Below, in pieces: positions 34,353 to 47,239 of a stretch of 64,000 bases of DNA (the first letter of the stretch is position 1; each line of letters starts with the position of its first letter). The notes below the pieces were generated by a model that did not search any database, had not been told where the DNA came from, and saw only the letters and a program-made list of their open reading frames with translations. This DNA comes from Nocardia fluminea. GTDB taxonomy: Bacteria > Actinomycetota > Actinomycetes > Mycobacteriales > Mycobacteriaceae. The position numbers and the translations under genes were made by a program. The stretch is from assembly GCF_002846365.1 (NCBI RefSeq), contig NZ_PJMW01000001.1, positions 868,001 through 932,000 of the forward strand, written 5' to 3'.

Positions 34353-35192
34353 TCAGAGGATGGGTCTGCCGCCGGTCACTGCGAGCCTGGCGCCGGAGAT
34401 GTAGCTGCCGTCGTCGGCCGCCAGCAGAACATATGCCGACGCGAGTTCGGCGGGCTGTCCCGCACGTCCCAGCGGTGTGTTGTCGCCGAATTCCGCCACC
34501 TTCTCCGGCGGCATGGTGGAGGGGATCAGCGGGGTCCAGATCGGGCCGGGTGCCACGCTGTTCACCCGAATACCCTTCTCGCCCAGCAGCTGCGCCAAAC
34601 TGGCCGAGAGGTTCGAGATCGCCGCCTTCGTCGCGGCATAGGGTGCCAGAGTCGGATTCGGCATATCGGAATTGACCGAGGAACTACCGATGATCGAGGA
34701 CCCGGGCCGCATGTGTGGCACGGCCGCCTGGACCAGATGGAAATAGGCGCCGACATTCAGAGCGAAGGTATAGGCGAATTCCTCGTCGGTGATCTCGGAC
34801 AGATCGGTGTGGGTCATCTGATAAGCCGCGTTGCTCACCAGTACGTCCACGGTGCCGAACTCCTCCACCGCCCGCCCGATCACCGCACGGCAGTGCGCCG
34901 GATCGGACAGATCGCCCGGTACCAGCACGGCGCGCCGTCCGGCCCGCTCCACCCACTCGGCGACTTCCAGCGCGTCGGACTCCTCGTCCAGGTAGGAAAT
35001 CAGTACATCGGCACCTTCCCGGGCGAAAGCGATCGCGACCGCGCGGCCGATCCCGCTGTCGCCGCCGGTGATCACCGCGGCTTTACCCTCCAGCTTCGCC
35101 GATCCGCGATAGCTGTGTTCCCCGCAATCAGGGACCGGTGTCATCTGCGACTGCACACCGGGAACTTTCTGCTGTTGTTCGGGAAATCCCAT
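34353..35192 (-). CDS. short-chain dehydrogenase (general stress type, YhdF/YhxC-like)
   Basis: A 279-residue SDR with an N-terminal arm (MGFPEQQQKVPGVQSQMTPVPD) typical of stress-induced SDRs of Bacillus and actinobacteria. Cofactor loop TGGDSGIG, catalytic Ser in GSSSVNSDMP and YAATK are present. The ATG at 35192 has AGGAGG 9 nt upstream. It precedes and probably is cotranscribed with the large catalase. It faces the 38-residue peptide gene across a 102-bp region. Confidence 0.85.
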   Translation of the reverse strand: MGFPEQQQKVPGVQSQMTPVPDCGEHSYRGSAKLEGKAAVITGGDSGIGRAVAIAFAREGADVLISYLDEESDALEVAEWVERAGRRAVLVPGDLSDPAHCRAVIGRAVEEFGTVDVLVSNAAYQMTHTDLSEITDEEFAYTFALNVGAYFHLVQAAVPHMRPGSSIIGSSSVNSDMPNPTLAPYAATKAAISNLSASLAQLLGEKGIRVNSVAPGPIWTPLIPSTMPPEKVAEFGDNTPLGRAGQPAELASAYVLLAADDGSYISGARLAVTGGRPIL

Positions 35193-35261
35193 GGTCGAAG
35201 TCCTCCTGCTCGGAAGTACCATCCCCGGGGGACTACCGCGTTATCGGCGTGGCAAACAGCG

Positions 35262-35285
35262 GTTCGGTCCCCGATCGCGGGGTAA
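35262..35285 (+). promoter_or_regulatory. SigF-type promoter for the 38-residue membrane peptide
   Basis: GTTC at 35262-35265 and GGGTAA at 35280-35285 are separated by 14 nt. The downstream ATG is only 9 nt beyond the -10, so the transcript would have a leader of a few bases at most. Confidence 0.5.
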
Positions 35286-35294
35286 ACGGCGCTT

Positions 35295-35411
35295 ATGGAG
35301 ATACTTGCGATCGTGGCTTTGGTCGTCCTCGTCGCTGTGGTATTGCTGATGCGCAAGACACGTGGCAGGCGTCCGGGTGAACCGGAGTCGACGGGCAACG
35401 ACCCGAAATGA
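35295..35411 (+). CDS. 38-residue single-span membrane peptide
   Basis: A short open frame translating as MEILAIVALVVLVAVVLLM followed by a basic and polar tail RKTRGRRPGEPESTGNDPK. One transmembrane helix with positive-inside anchoring is evident. There is no ribosome-binding site, but a SigF-type promoter sits directly upstream, consistent with a near-leaderless mRNA. It lies between the catalase/SDR operon and the anti-sigma gene. Confidence 0.55.
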   Translation: MEILAIVALVVLVAVVLLMRKTRGRRPGEPESTGNDPK

Positions 35412-35477
35412 GTTCGAGGCGTGACCGGACGGTTACTGGGTAACCTGCGACAAACGGTGGTGGACGAGGGAGGTGGC

Positions 35478-35915
35478 GTGCGAGCTCGAGATCGCGACAC
35501 CGCTCCCCGCTCGAGGACCGTCGGGTTCCAGGTGCCCGCCGAGCTGGACCAGCTGAGCATGGTGCACGCCCTCGCGGAGACAGTGCTGCTCGTCGGTGGT
35601 TTCGCGCTGGACGAGGTCACCGATCTGCTCCTGGCTCTCGACGAGGTCGCCACCGCGCTGATGCTGGTGGCCAAGCCCGATTCCCTGCTCGACTGTTCGT
35701 TCACCGGTGGGGACGGCGCGCTCGGCGCCCGGGTGAGCGCGCTGGCGCGAGAACCCGCCGCCCTCGACGAGCAATCCTTCGGCTGGCACGTCGTCGCGAC
35801 CCTGACCGACGCGCTGCGTACCGACTACGCCGGGTTCGACGCGGCGCGCGACGGCTACCCCACCACGGTCGAATTCGGCTGGATCCGGCGATTGCACGGA
35901 CCTACCAAGTCGTGA
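35478..35915 (+). CDS. RsbW/UsfX-like anti-sigma factor (degenerate HATPase)
   Basis: A 145-residue protein of the anti-sigma kinase fold. Seen are VTDLLLALDEVATALM (N-box region), and SFGWHVVATLTD (G1-like region). The position four residues after the N-box Glu, normally Asn for magnesium binding, is Ala here. GTG 35478 follows GGGAGG and is preferred over a GTG at 35421 that lacks a spaced site. It precedes the SigF-like gene by about 97 bp and probably controls it. Confidence 0.75.
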   Translation: MRARDRDTAPRSRTVGFQVPAELDQLSMVHALAETVLLVGGFALDEVTDLLLALDEVATALMLVAKPDSLLDCSFTGGDGALGARVSALAREPAALDEQSFGWHVVATLTDALRTDYAGFDAARDGYPTTVEFGWIRRLHGPTKS

Positions 35916-36012
35916 CCATCGCGCGCTAGCCTCGTGGACAGGGCATAGCCCCGGGTCCCGGTGGGTACCCCATGAACACATCTGCAACCGCCTGGAAGTG
36001 AGGCAAGTAGCG

Positions 36013-36852
36013 ATGACATGGGAATCAACGACAGCAACGGCCGACCGTTCGACCGCCCGGCGATCGCATTCGCAGGGTGACAGCTACGACAACATCGAAC
36101 CGTGGTTCGAGAAGCTGCGGGCACTTCCGCCCGGCGACGAGCACCACGACACCTTGCGCGCCCAGATCATCGAGCTGTGCTTGCCGCTCGCCGATCACAT
36201 CGCGCGCAAGTTCAACGGCCGCGGTGAGCAGTTCGACGACCTCGAGCAGACCGCCAGGGTGGGCCTGGTGCTCGCCGTCGATCGCTATGACGTGACCCGC
36301 GGCTCCTCTTTCCTGTCCTTCGCCATCCCGACGATCATGGGCGAGGTGCGCAGGCACTTCCGTGATCGCACGTGGGCGGTCCGGGTGCCGCGCCGGCTCA
36401 AGGAGATCCAGCTCAGGATCGGGCCCGCCACCGAGGAGCTGTCACAGCGGCTCGGACGGTTCCCCACCGCCCACGAACTCGCCACCGAACTCGATGTGGA
36501 TCTGGTCGAGGTCACCCGCACGCTGGTCGCGGGCAACGGCTATCAGACCAACTCCATCGACGGGGTCACCCACGACGGCCGCGACAACTCGACCCAGCCG
36601 ATCACGGACACACTCGGCAGTGACGAGCCCTGCTATCAGCTCACCGAGGACGCGATGGCGGTTCGGCCGCTGATCGCCGAGCTGCCCGCCGAGGAACGGC
36701 AGGTGCTGATCATGCGTTTCTACGAGTCCCAGACGCAGGGTCAGATCGCCGAGCACCTCGGGGTCTCCCAGATGCAGGTCTCGCGCATCCTGTCGCGGAC
36801 CCTGACTTTTCTGCGTGAGCAAGCGCTGGCCGAGCCGACGCCAACGCCGTGA
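36013..36852 (+). CDS. sigF: SigB/SigF/SigG-family sigma factor
   Basis: A 279-residue group 3 sigma factor. Region 2 (LADHIARKFNGRGEQFDDLEQTARVGLVLAVDRYD and FLSFAIPTIMGEVRRHFRDRTWAVRVPRRLKE), region 3 (LSQRLGRFPTAHELATEL) and region 4 with HTH QIAEHLGVSQMQVSRIL are complete. It should direct transcription of general-stress genes from GTTT-N15-GGGTA promoters, three of which are in this window. ATG 36013 is favoured (GAGG 9 nt upstream); a GTG at 35998 would add five residues. Flanking anti-sigma and STAS genes support partner-switch control. Confidence 0.9.
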   Translation: MTWESTTATADRSTARRSHSQGDSYDNIEPWFEKLRALPPGDEHHDTLRAQIIELCLPLADHIARKFNGRGEQFDDLEQTARVGLVLAVDRYDVTRGSSFLSFAIPTIMGEVRRHFRDRTWAVRVPRRLKEIQLRIGPATEELSQRLGRFPTAHELATELDVDLVEVTRTLVAGNGYQTNSIDGVTHDGRDNSTQPITDTLGSDEPCYQLTEDAMAVRPLIAELPAEERQVLIMRFYESQTQGQIAEHLGVSQMQVSRILSRTLTFLREQALAEPTPTP

Positions 36853-36989
36853 CAGCGGCGCTCCCACGTGCCAGAATTGTTCCAGGTTGAAACCTCCAGC
36901 CGACCCCGGTCCTTGTCGCCGCTTCCCTGCGAAACGGTAGGTACCACTCGGCGGCGACGACCGGACAGTCCTGTCGCACAGGAGGTTCT

Positions 36990-37409
36990 ATGTCTGTCGT
37001 CACGGATCGTCGGCATTCGAGTCGGCTGCGCTGGTACCGCGGATGTTCCCGGGACGCCGCCGCCGAGTTGGCTGTGCGCGACCCGGGGCGGTCCGGCTGC
37101 TGGGTACTGCACGGCGGCATCGAACTCGACGCGGCCCGGATGCCGCGATTCCGCTCACTGCTCGACCGCTCGCTGCGTTCGGGCGCACGCGTGGTGGTCG
37201 TCGATCTGCGCGACACCGAATTCCTGAGCCTGCGGGTCGCGGCGATGCTGCGCGACGCCAAGGTCGAGGCATGGGCGCAGCGCGTCGACGTCCGCCTGCT
37301 CACCGGCACGCGCGAGGTGGAGCGCGCACTGGATCTGGTCGGTGTGCGGCCACTGTTCCGGTACTACCTCTCGATCGACGAGGCCGCCCGCCCGGAACCG
37401 GAGCACTGA
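36990..37409 (+). CDS. STAS domain protein, probable anti-anti-sigma factor
   Basis: A 139-residue STAS protein: WVLHGGIELDAARMPRFRSLL opens the domain and VVDLRDTEFLSLRVAAML covers the phosphorylatable helix start, with Ser in FLSLR at the expected site. It should bind an RsbW-like kinase and release the sigma factor. AGGAGG-type site (cacaggaggttct) lies right before the ATG. The 137-bp gap after sigF allows its own promoter; none is clear. Confidence 0.8.
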   Translation: MSVVTDRRHSSRLRWYRGCSRDAAAELAVRDPGRSGCWVLHGGIELDAARMPRFRSLLDRSLRSGARVVVVDLRDTEFLSLRVAAMLRDAKVEAWAQRVDVRLLTGTREVERALDLVGVRPLFRYYLSIDEAARPEPEH

Positions 37410-37415
37410 CACACG

Positions 37416-37441
37416 GTTTCGCTCACCCTGATCCTGGGTAA
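37416..37441 (+). promoter_or_regulatory. SigF-type promoter for the second anti-sigma gene
   Basis: GGTTT (GTTT at 37416-37419) and GGGTAA (37436-37441) are separated by 16 nt, a near-ideal SigF-type match 46 bp before the GTG at 37487. It implies feedback of the sigma factor on its own antagonist. Confidence 0.65.
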
Positions 37442-37486
37442 GCGCTCGGTGACACCACTCCGACGCACGTTCGGGAGGAGGACATC

Positions 37487-37915
37487 GTGGATTCGAGCGA
37501 CCGGCTCATCACCGACTCGACACGTGCCACATCGACCCGCGTCCGGCTCGACGCCGATCTGAGCCAGGTCGTCATGTTGCGGGCGGTCGCCGAAACGGTG
37601 GCCCTGATCGCCGGTTTCACCGTCGACGAGGTAGCCGATATCCGCGTCGCGCTCGACGAGGCGGCCACGTGTCTGATCCTCGACGCGGTGCCCGATTCCC
37701 AGATCTACTGCGAGGTGAGCGCCGACGCGTTCCGGATCCGGATCGCGGTGACCGCGGTCTGCGACAGCGACCACCCGATCGACACGACCGGATTCGGCTG
37801 GCACGTGATGCACTCGATCACCGACCACCTCGCCGCCGAGCACTCGGCCTACGACCACGAGCAGGACGGCTACCCCGTCACGATCACGTTCACCCAGGTG
37901 CGGCGGCTGCGCTGA
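37487..37915 (+). CDS. RsbW/UsfX-like anti-sigma factor (second copy)
   Basis: A 142-residue paralogue of the protein at 35478. VADIRVALDEAATCLILDA matches the N-box region with Cys where Asn is expected; GFGWHVMHSITDHLAAEH is the G1-like region. The GTG start has GGGAGGAGG 5-13 nt upstream. Its last 26 bp overlap the 3' end of the convergent di-iron protein gene. Two anti-sigma paralogues flanking one sigma and one STAS gene suggest a branched partner switch. Confidence 0.8.
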   Translation: MDSSDRLITDSTRATSTRVRLDADLSQVVMLRAVAETVALIAGFTVDEVADIRVALDEAATCLILDAVPDSQIYCEVSADAFRIRIAVTAVCDSDHPIDTTGFGWHVMHSITDHLAAEHSAYDHEQDGYPVTITFTQVRRLR

Positions 37916-38888
37916 GGTCTTCGCGCAACGAACTGCGATCCTCGTTCCAGCACCCGAGTACGTGCTCGGCGAAGCGGTCCTCGAGCAGGTTCGTCGCCTG
38001 CATGCCGAACACGATCGAGGCGGCCTGGCCGGGTTCGGCCTCCAGCAATCCGGCGACGACATCGCGGCGCATCACCTGTTCGTGCACGGCGTCGGCTTCG
38101 ACGTGTTCGGTGTAGAAGTGCTCGCACGCGGGATGCGGGAGCAGTGTGCGAGCGAGCTCGGCCAGCCGGCGCGACGCGGGCGAGGAGGTGATCTCCACGG
38201 TCGCGAAATGCCCGACCAGCGCGCCGCGCAAGCCGCGGTGCAGGCCGAACAGCGACATCATGTCCACCAGCGCGAGCATCGGAGCGGGCACCGTGTCGAG
38301 GTAGTGCAGGTAGCCCGGGTCGAGGTCGGCGCCCGACAGCAGGTCGGCGAACAGTCGCGCGTGCACGCGTTCGCCCCGGCCTCCGCCGTACTCGTCGAAC
38401 TCGACCGCCACCAGCGACGCTTTCACCTGACCGCGCAGGCGCGGAATCACCCAGGCATACGGGTCGGCTTCGATGTGGTGATAGATCGAACGGTGGACGA
38501 AGTACTCGCGCAACTGATCGGCCGTGCCTTGCTCGGCGAGGAATCCCGCGACGCCGTCGGTGTCGCTGGTCGGTTCGAGCAGACAGTCGAGTTCGGCGTC
38601 GACGTCGTCACCCCCTGCGACATCGGCACGCAGCGCGGCGAGGAACTGGTTCTCCAGATCGCGGCGCAGGCGCAGCAGGCCGGGGTCCCACTCCCAGTTC
38701 TCGTCGACACCGTCGAACCCCTGATAGTGCAGTTCGTAACAGGTGTGCAGGGTCAGCAGGAGATCCTCGCCGTAAGGATCGAGCCGGCCGGCTTCGGGAA
38801 CCGCCGAACCCGGAGTCCGCGTGAGCAGTTCGGTGACCGCGGCGGACAACTCGCCGCGCGGGCGCGGCAAAAATCGCAGAGCCGTCAT
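37890..38888 (-). CDS. haem-oxygenase-like di-iron (iron-containing redox) protein
   Basis: A 332-residue member of the iron-containing redox enzyme family, haem-oxygenase-like fold. Candidate metal ligands follow the family pattern: Glu163/Glu166 in VEFDEYGGG, His176 in GERVHARLF, and Glu261, His262, Asp266 and His269 in FYTEHVEADAVHE. Relatives include UndA and SznF-type di-iron oxidases, but the clade found with CDGSH proteins has no assigned reaction. ATG 38888 has GAGGAG 7 nt upstream and overlaps the CDGSH gene stop by 4 bp. Confidence 0.8.
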   Translation of the reverse strand: MTALRFLPRPRGELSAAVTELLTRTPGSAVPEAGRLDPYGEDLLLTLHTCYELHYQGFDGVDENWEWDPGLLRLRRDLENQFLAALRADVAGGDDVDAELDCLLEPTSDTDGVAGFLAEQGTADQLREYFVHRSIYHHIEADPYAWVIPRLRGQVKASLVAVEFDEYGGGRGERVHARLFADLLSGADLDPGYLHYLDTVPAPMLALVDMMSLFGLHRGLRGALVGHFATVEITSSPASRRLAELARTLLPHPACEHFYTEHVEADAVHEQVMRRDVVAGLLEAEPGQAASIVFGMQATNLLEDRFAEHVLGCWNEDRSSLREDLSAAAAPG

Positions 38889-39118
38889 TCGGCACTCCTC
38901 GGATGACGTCGGCGCCGGTGGCTGGTGTCGCACAGCGGGTAGGTGCTCGACCGGCGGCACAGGCACAGGGCCACCACGAAACGGTCGCAATGCAGGACCG
39001 TGCCGTCGGCGGTGGTCAGGTCGACGGGCCCGTCGATCAGCGCGGGCCCGCCGTCGGTGAGCACGACCCGCCGCGGTTCAGGCCGGGTCGGCGACGGGAG
39101 ACGATGTTCGGTCGACAC
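38885..39118 (-). CDS. CDGSH-type iron-sulfur protein
   Basis: A 77-residue protein whose core CLCRRSSTYPLCDTSH gives Cys52, Cys54, Cys63 and His67, the 3Cys-1His set that binds a labile [2Fe-2S] cluster in mitoNEET-like proteins; the usual Gly after CD is Thr. It overlaps the upstream methyltransferase by 41 bp and the downstream di-iron gene by 4 bp. A role in supplying electrons or iron to the di-iron protein is inferred from context. Confidence 0.85.
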   Translation of the reverse strand: MSTEHRLPSPTRPEPRRVVLTDGGPALIDGPVDLTTADGTVLHCDRFVVALCLCRRSSTYPLCDTSHRRRRHPRSAE

Positions 39119-39749
39119 GGATCACCACCAATTCCTCCTCGCGCTGACCGGGCCGGATGAAGCCGTTGGCGGCCAACCAATCGGCGCGAGATCGCATGAC
39201 CGGCCCGAACGGCACCGTTCCGGTCGCCGCCACGTGCGCGTTCGCGCCGAGTTCGCGCAATTGACACAGGCTGCGCTCGGGGTCGCTGATCGCCGAATGC
39301 ACGATCAACCCGACGCCGCGCTCGGTGAGCAGGTCCGGCAGCATCGCGCACAACCGGTCGAGCACACTGCGCCCGTCGGGTCCCGCGTCCCAGGCCAGCG
39401 CCGCACCGCGACCGGCCGTCCGGTCCGCGGGAACATAGGGCGGGTTCGCGACCACCACGTCGAAGCGCGGCAGCCGCAGCGCGGAGGCGAAGTCGCCGTG
39501 CAGCAGCTCCACCGCGATGCCGCGCAGCCGGCAGTTCATCCACGTCGACATCAGCGCCGACCAGGACAGGTCGACGGCGGTCAGACTGCCCGCACCCGCC
39601 GCGGCGGCGGCCATGGTGAGCGCGCCGGTCCCCGCACAGACGTCGAGCACTCGCCCTCCCGGTAGGGAGGGCACCTCACGCATCGCACGCGCGAGCAGCC
39701 AGGTATCGGCCTGCGGCCGGTAGACGCGGGGCGCCCGGAATACGACCAT
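39078..39749 (-). CDS. HemK2/PrmC-like class I methyltransferase
   Basis: A 223-residue methyltransferase with motif I VLDVCAGTGALTMAAA and the NPPYVPADR motif in VVVANPPYV, characteristic of amino-methylating enzymes acting on Gln or nucleic-acid bases. It is shorter than canonical PrmC and lacks the N-terminal helical domain, as in HemK2. The target is unknown. It is first in an overlapping set with the CDGSH and di-iron genes. Confidence 0.8.
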   Translation of the reverse strand: MVVFRAPRVYRPQADTWLLARAMREVPSLPGGRVLDVCAGTGALTMAAAAAGAGSLTAVDLSWSALMSTWMNCRLRGIAVELLHGDFASALRLPRFDVVVANPPYVPADRTAGRGAALAWDAGPDGRSVLDRLCAMLPDLLTERGVGLIVHSAISDPERSLCQLRELGANAHVAATGTVPFGPVMRSRADWLAANGFIRPGQREEELVVIRVDRTSSPVADPA

Positions 39750-39750
39750 G

Positions 39751-40041
39751 TCAGTGTCCCCGGGGTTCGCCCAGGGCGAGATCTTCCTGCGCCTTCACCC
39801 TGCGGTGTTCGGCGACCACGAGTCCGATTCCCACCACCAGGCACACCACACACGCGATGCCCGCGATCACGGCCCAGCCGCCGAAGCCGTATCCGGCCGC
39901 GGTGAGGGTGAGTCCGAGCAGCACCAACCCGATGGCGGCAAGGATCAACCCGGGCCAATTCCTCGTGTCCCTGATCGACTCCCCCGCATGCGTTCGAGTG
40001 GTCCGAGCGTCATCGGGAAACTGCTTCTCTGACTGATTCAT
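39751..40041 (-). CDS. two-span small membrane protein
   Basis: A 96-residue protein: a polar N terminus (MNQSEKQFPDDARTT), two adjacent hydrophobic helices (LILAAIGLVLLGLTLTAAG and AVIAGIACVVCLVVGIGLVV), and a charged tail. ATG 40041 has AAAGGAG 8 nt upstream; a longer start at 40107 lacks one. It ends 1 bp before the methyltransferase start, so all four minus-strand genes from here to 37890 may be one operon. Function unknown. Confidence 0.65.
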   Translation of the reverse strand: MNQSEKQFPDDARTTRTHAGESIRDTRNWPGLILAAIGLVLLGLTLTAAGYGFGGWAVIAGIACVVCLVVGIGLVVAEHRRVKAQEDLALGEPRGH

Positions 40042-40155
40042 CGCGCACGCTCCTTTCGAGGACGACCTCCGCCCTGCGATGGAGATGCCCGCAAACCGCC
40101 GAAGCAATCAGCCGTCCCGTGCACCGGCCTCCTCTCCACCCCGTCGACCTGGCGA

Positions 40156-41115
40156 TCAGGCCGTTTCGATGACCTCGGTCACCGGGCGTCGCGGGGTCGA
40201 TTCCAGGGGTGCCGCGGCGGGCGGCATGACGCCGACCCGGATCATGACGTGCGGATAGGCGCACTTCTGCAGGACCGTCGTGCGGATCTGGTCGCGCAGG
40301 TCCAGCATGCCGAGCGGCTCGGATTGCAGGCTGGTCGCCAGGCCGAGGTAGGTGGCCTGAAGCAGGATCGCGCTCGTCGCCTGGCCCGCGCGCAGCTGGG
40401 AAACGCGGTTGTCGTGCGGGGTGCACACGACCAGCCAGTGGGCAGAGTCGGGTTCGTCGGTGTACTCGGACAGTTCCGACTCGGAGAACACACGCACCGG
40501 CAGTTCGTCCGAGGACCGGGCAGCGGGTGCGTTGCGGGCGGGGACGCCGTTGGGTTCGCCGTGGCAGCCGCTCCACTGCTCCAGTTCCGCCAGATAGTTC
40601 GTGTCCGTCGCATGCCGGGCGGCGGCTCGGCGCATGGGGGCGGCCAGCTCCGAGAGCATGCTGTCGGGGACGTGCCGGGCCGCGGCCCCGAAGCCGGACG
40701 CGCAGCGCGACACCGCGCGCAGGTCGCGCGCGGGTACCGGCATGCCGGGATAGCGGCGCCGATCGGATCGGCGCAGGTGGATGGCGGCGGCCAGTCGGAT
40801 ATCGAGATCCGACGGCGGGCGCGGCGTGAACCGGACCTTCGCGAGGTGATCGGGGCGATCCGGGTCGGGCAGCCGGTCGATCTCGGCCTGCCAGCCCAGC
40901 ATGGCGAAGGCCACTTCGAGATGATGTAGCGCCGCGCCGCAGCTCACCACGAGGGCGCGGGCCAATGGGTCGGTCGCGGTGACCTGCCGCCCGAAGTCGG
41001 CGAACAGGTCGACCCGGCCGCGCTGGATTCGCCACCGCCACGGCTGGGTGTTGTGTACCGAGGGAGCACGCACCGCCAATTCGAGTGCGTCTCGGCATGT
41101 TGTGATGCTCGGCAT
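40156..41115 (-). CDS. Acg-family nitroreductase-fold FMN-binding protein
   Basis: A 319-residue protein like Mycobacterium Acg (Rv2032) and its relatives. APSVHNTQPWRWRI at the N terminus is the signature segment, and QATSAILLQATYLGLATSLQSEP the second conserved block. In mycobacteria Acg sequesters FMN and belongs to the hypoxia/DosR response. GGAAGGAAG lies upstream, though at about 11 nt. No convincing DosR box was seen. Its position next to the stress island agrees with a redox-stress role. Confidence 0.85.
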   Translation of the reverse strand: MPSITTCRDALELAVRAPSVHNTQPWRWRIQRGRVDLFADFGRQVTATDPLARALVVSCGAALHHLEVAFAMLGWQAEIDRLPDPDRPDHLAKVRFTPRPPSDLDIRLAAAIHLRRSDRRRYPGMPVPARDLRAVSRCASGFGAAARHVPDSMLSELAAPMRRAAARHATDTNYLAELEQWSGCHGEPNGVPARNAPAARSSDELPVRVFSESELSEYTDEPDSAHWLVVCTPHDNRVSQLRAGQATSAILLQATYLGLATSLQSEPLGMLDLRDQIRTTVLQKCAYPHVMIRVGVMPPAAAPLESTPRRPVTEVIETA

Positions 41116-41241
41116 GCTCGCCAGTCTTCCTTCCTCTGCAGGTCAGCGTTCTGCGGCTGGTCCCGACCCTAGGTGGCGAAGCTGAGAATTCACATAGTCG
41201 CGCCTCCGGCTGACAAGCCGGTGTTACGCCTGTACGGCGAA

Positions 41242-41279
41242 GGCTGACCGGGCTCGGTCGATCCCGAGCCCGGTCAGCC
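41242..41279. terminator. 16-bp perfect hairpin after the carboxylase gene
   Basis: GGCTGACCGGGCTCGG at 41242-41257 pairs perfectly with 41264-41279 around a 6-nt loop. It lies 20 nt past the carboxylase stop and separates it from the Acg-like gene on the same strand. Confidence 0.75.
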
Positions 41280-41299
41280 GTGTACTGCTCCGCCGCGGA

Positions 41300-46762
<5,463 letters not shown>

Positions 46763-47239
46763 TCGCCGACTCCTTCCATTTACCCAGGACATCGTCCTGC
46801 GGGTGAGATTTGCAACTCCCGGTCCGTGCGCAGTCTGCACCCCCGCGCCTCAAATACAAGCACCGTGTGCGGGTTACCGGCACGTAGCCAAGGCACGAGC
46901 GGCCGCCGAGCACCATACAACCCCACGAACGCGAGCGGTCGAAGACGCCGAGATGACGGCTGGCGGGCGTCGCGATGCCCGCTGGTTGAACAACTACATC
47001 CCCCAAGCGAGTGGACGGCCAAGGTCTGCGGTCCCGGACCATCCACTCACTGCGAAATCCTATCAATCATGTTGACCTACAACATATTCGAGGTGACATC
47101 GCGCCGGTCTGGCCAGGTGCGGGACTCGGCGCAGCACCGACTGTCATCCGTGCCATAAGGACGCGCCCGAGATCGTGAGTTCTGCCAGTGGGCGCGCCTA
47201 ATCGGTCGGTTCGGCACCCGGGCTTCTACCGTCGGGTCC
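46763..47239. other. 477-bp divergent intergenic region
   Basis: This stretch separates the carboxylase and GMC oxidoreductase starts. Frames within it are short, unlike known proteins and have no start signals. It is less GC-rich around 47050-47100, where an operator-like palindrome occurs. No RNA gene was recognised. Confidence 0.5.
47069..47085. promoter_or_regulatory. palindromic operator candidate ATGTTG-N5-CAACAT
   Basis: Perfect 6-bp arms ATGTTG and CAACAT surround ACCTA. It overlaps a TTGACC that could serve as a -35 for the GMC oxidoreductase gene 155 bp downstream, and sits in the most AT-rich part of the divergent region. Confidence 0.4.

Noticed and set aside
32205..35285. Long plus-strand frame (1026 codons) opposite catalase and SDR
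   Set aside because: Catalase and SDR motifs are complete on the minus strand; the plus frame has no recognisable segment.
41116..41241. DosR box upstream of the Acg-like gene
   Set aside because: Only a GGGACC half-site is present; the 20-bp palindrome is not.
46763..47239. tRNA or small RNA gene in the carboxylase/oxidase gap
   Set aside because: No cloverleaf, terminator hairpin or T-loop sequence was found.
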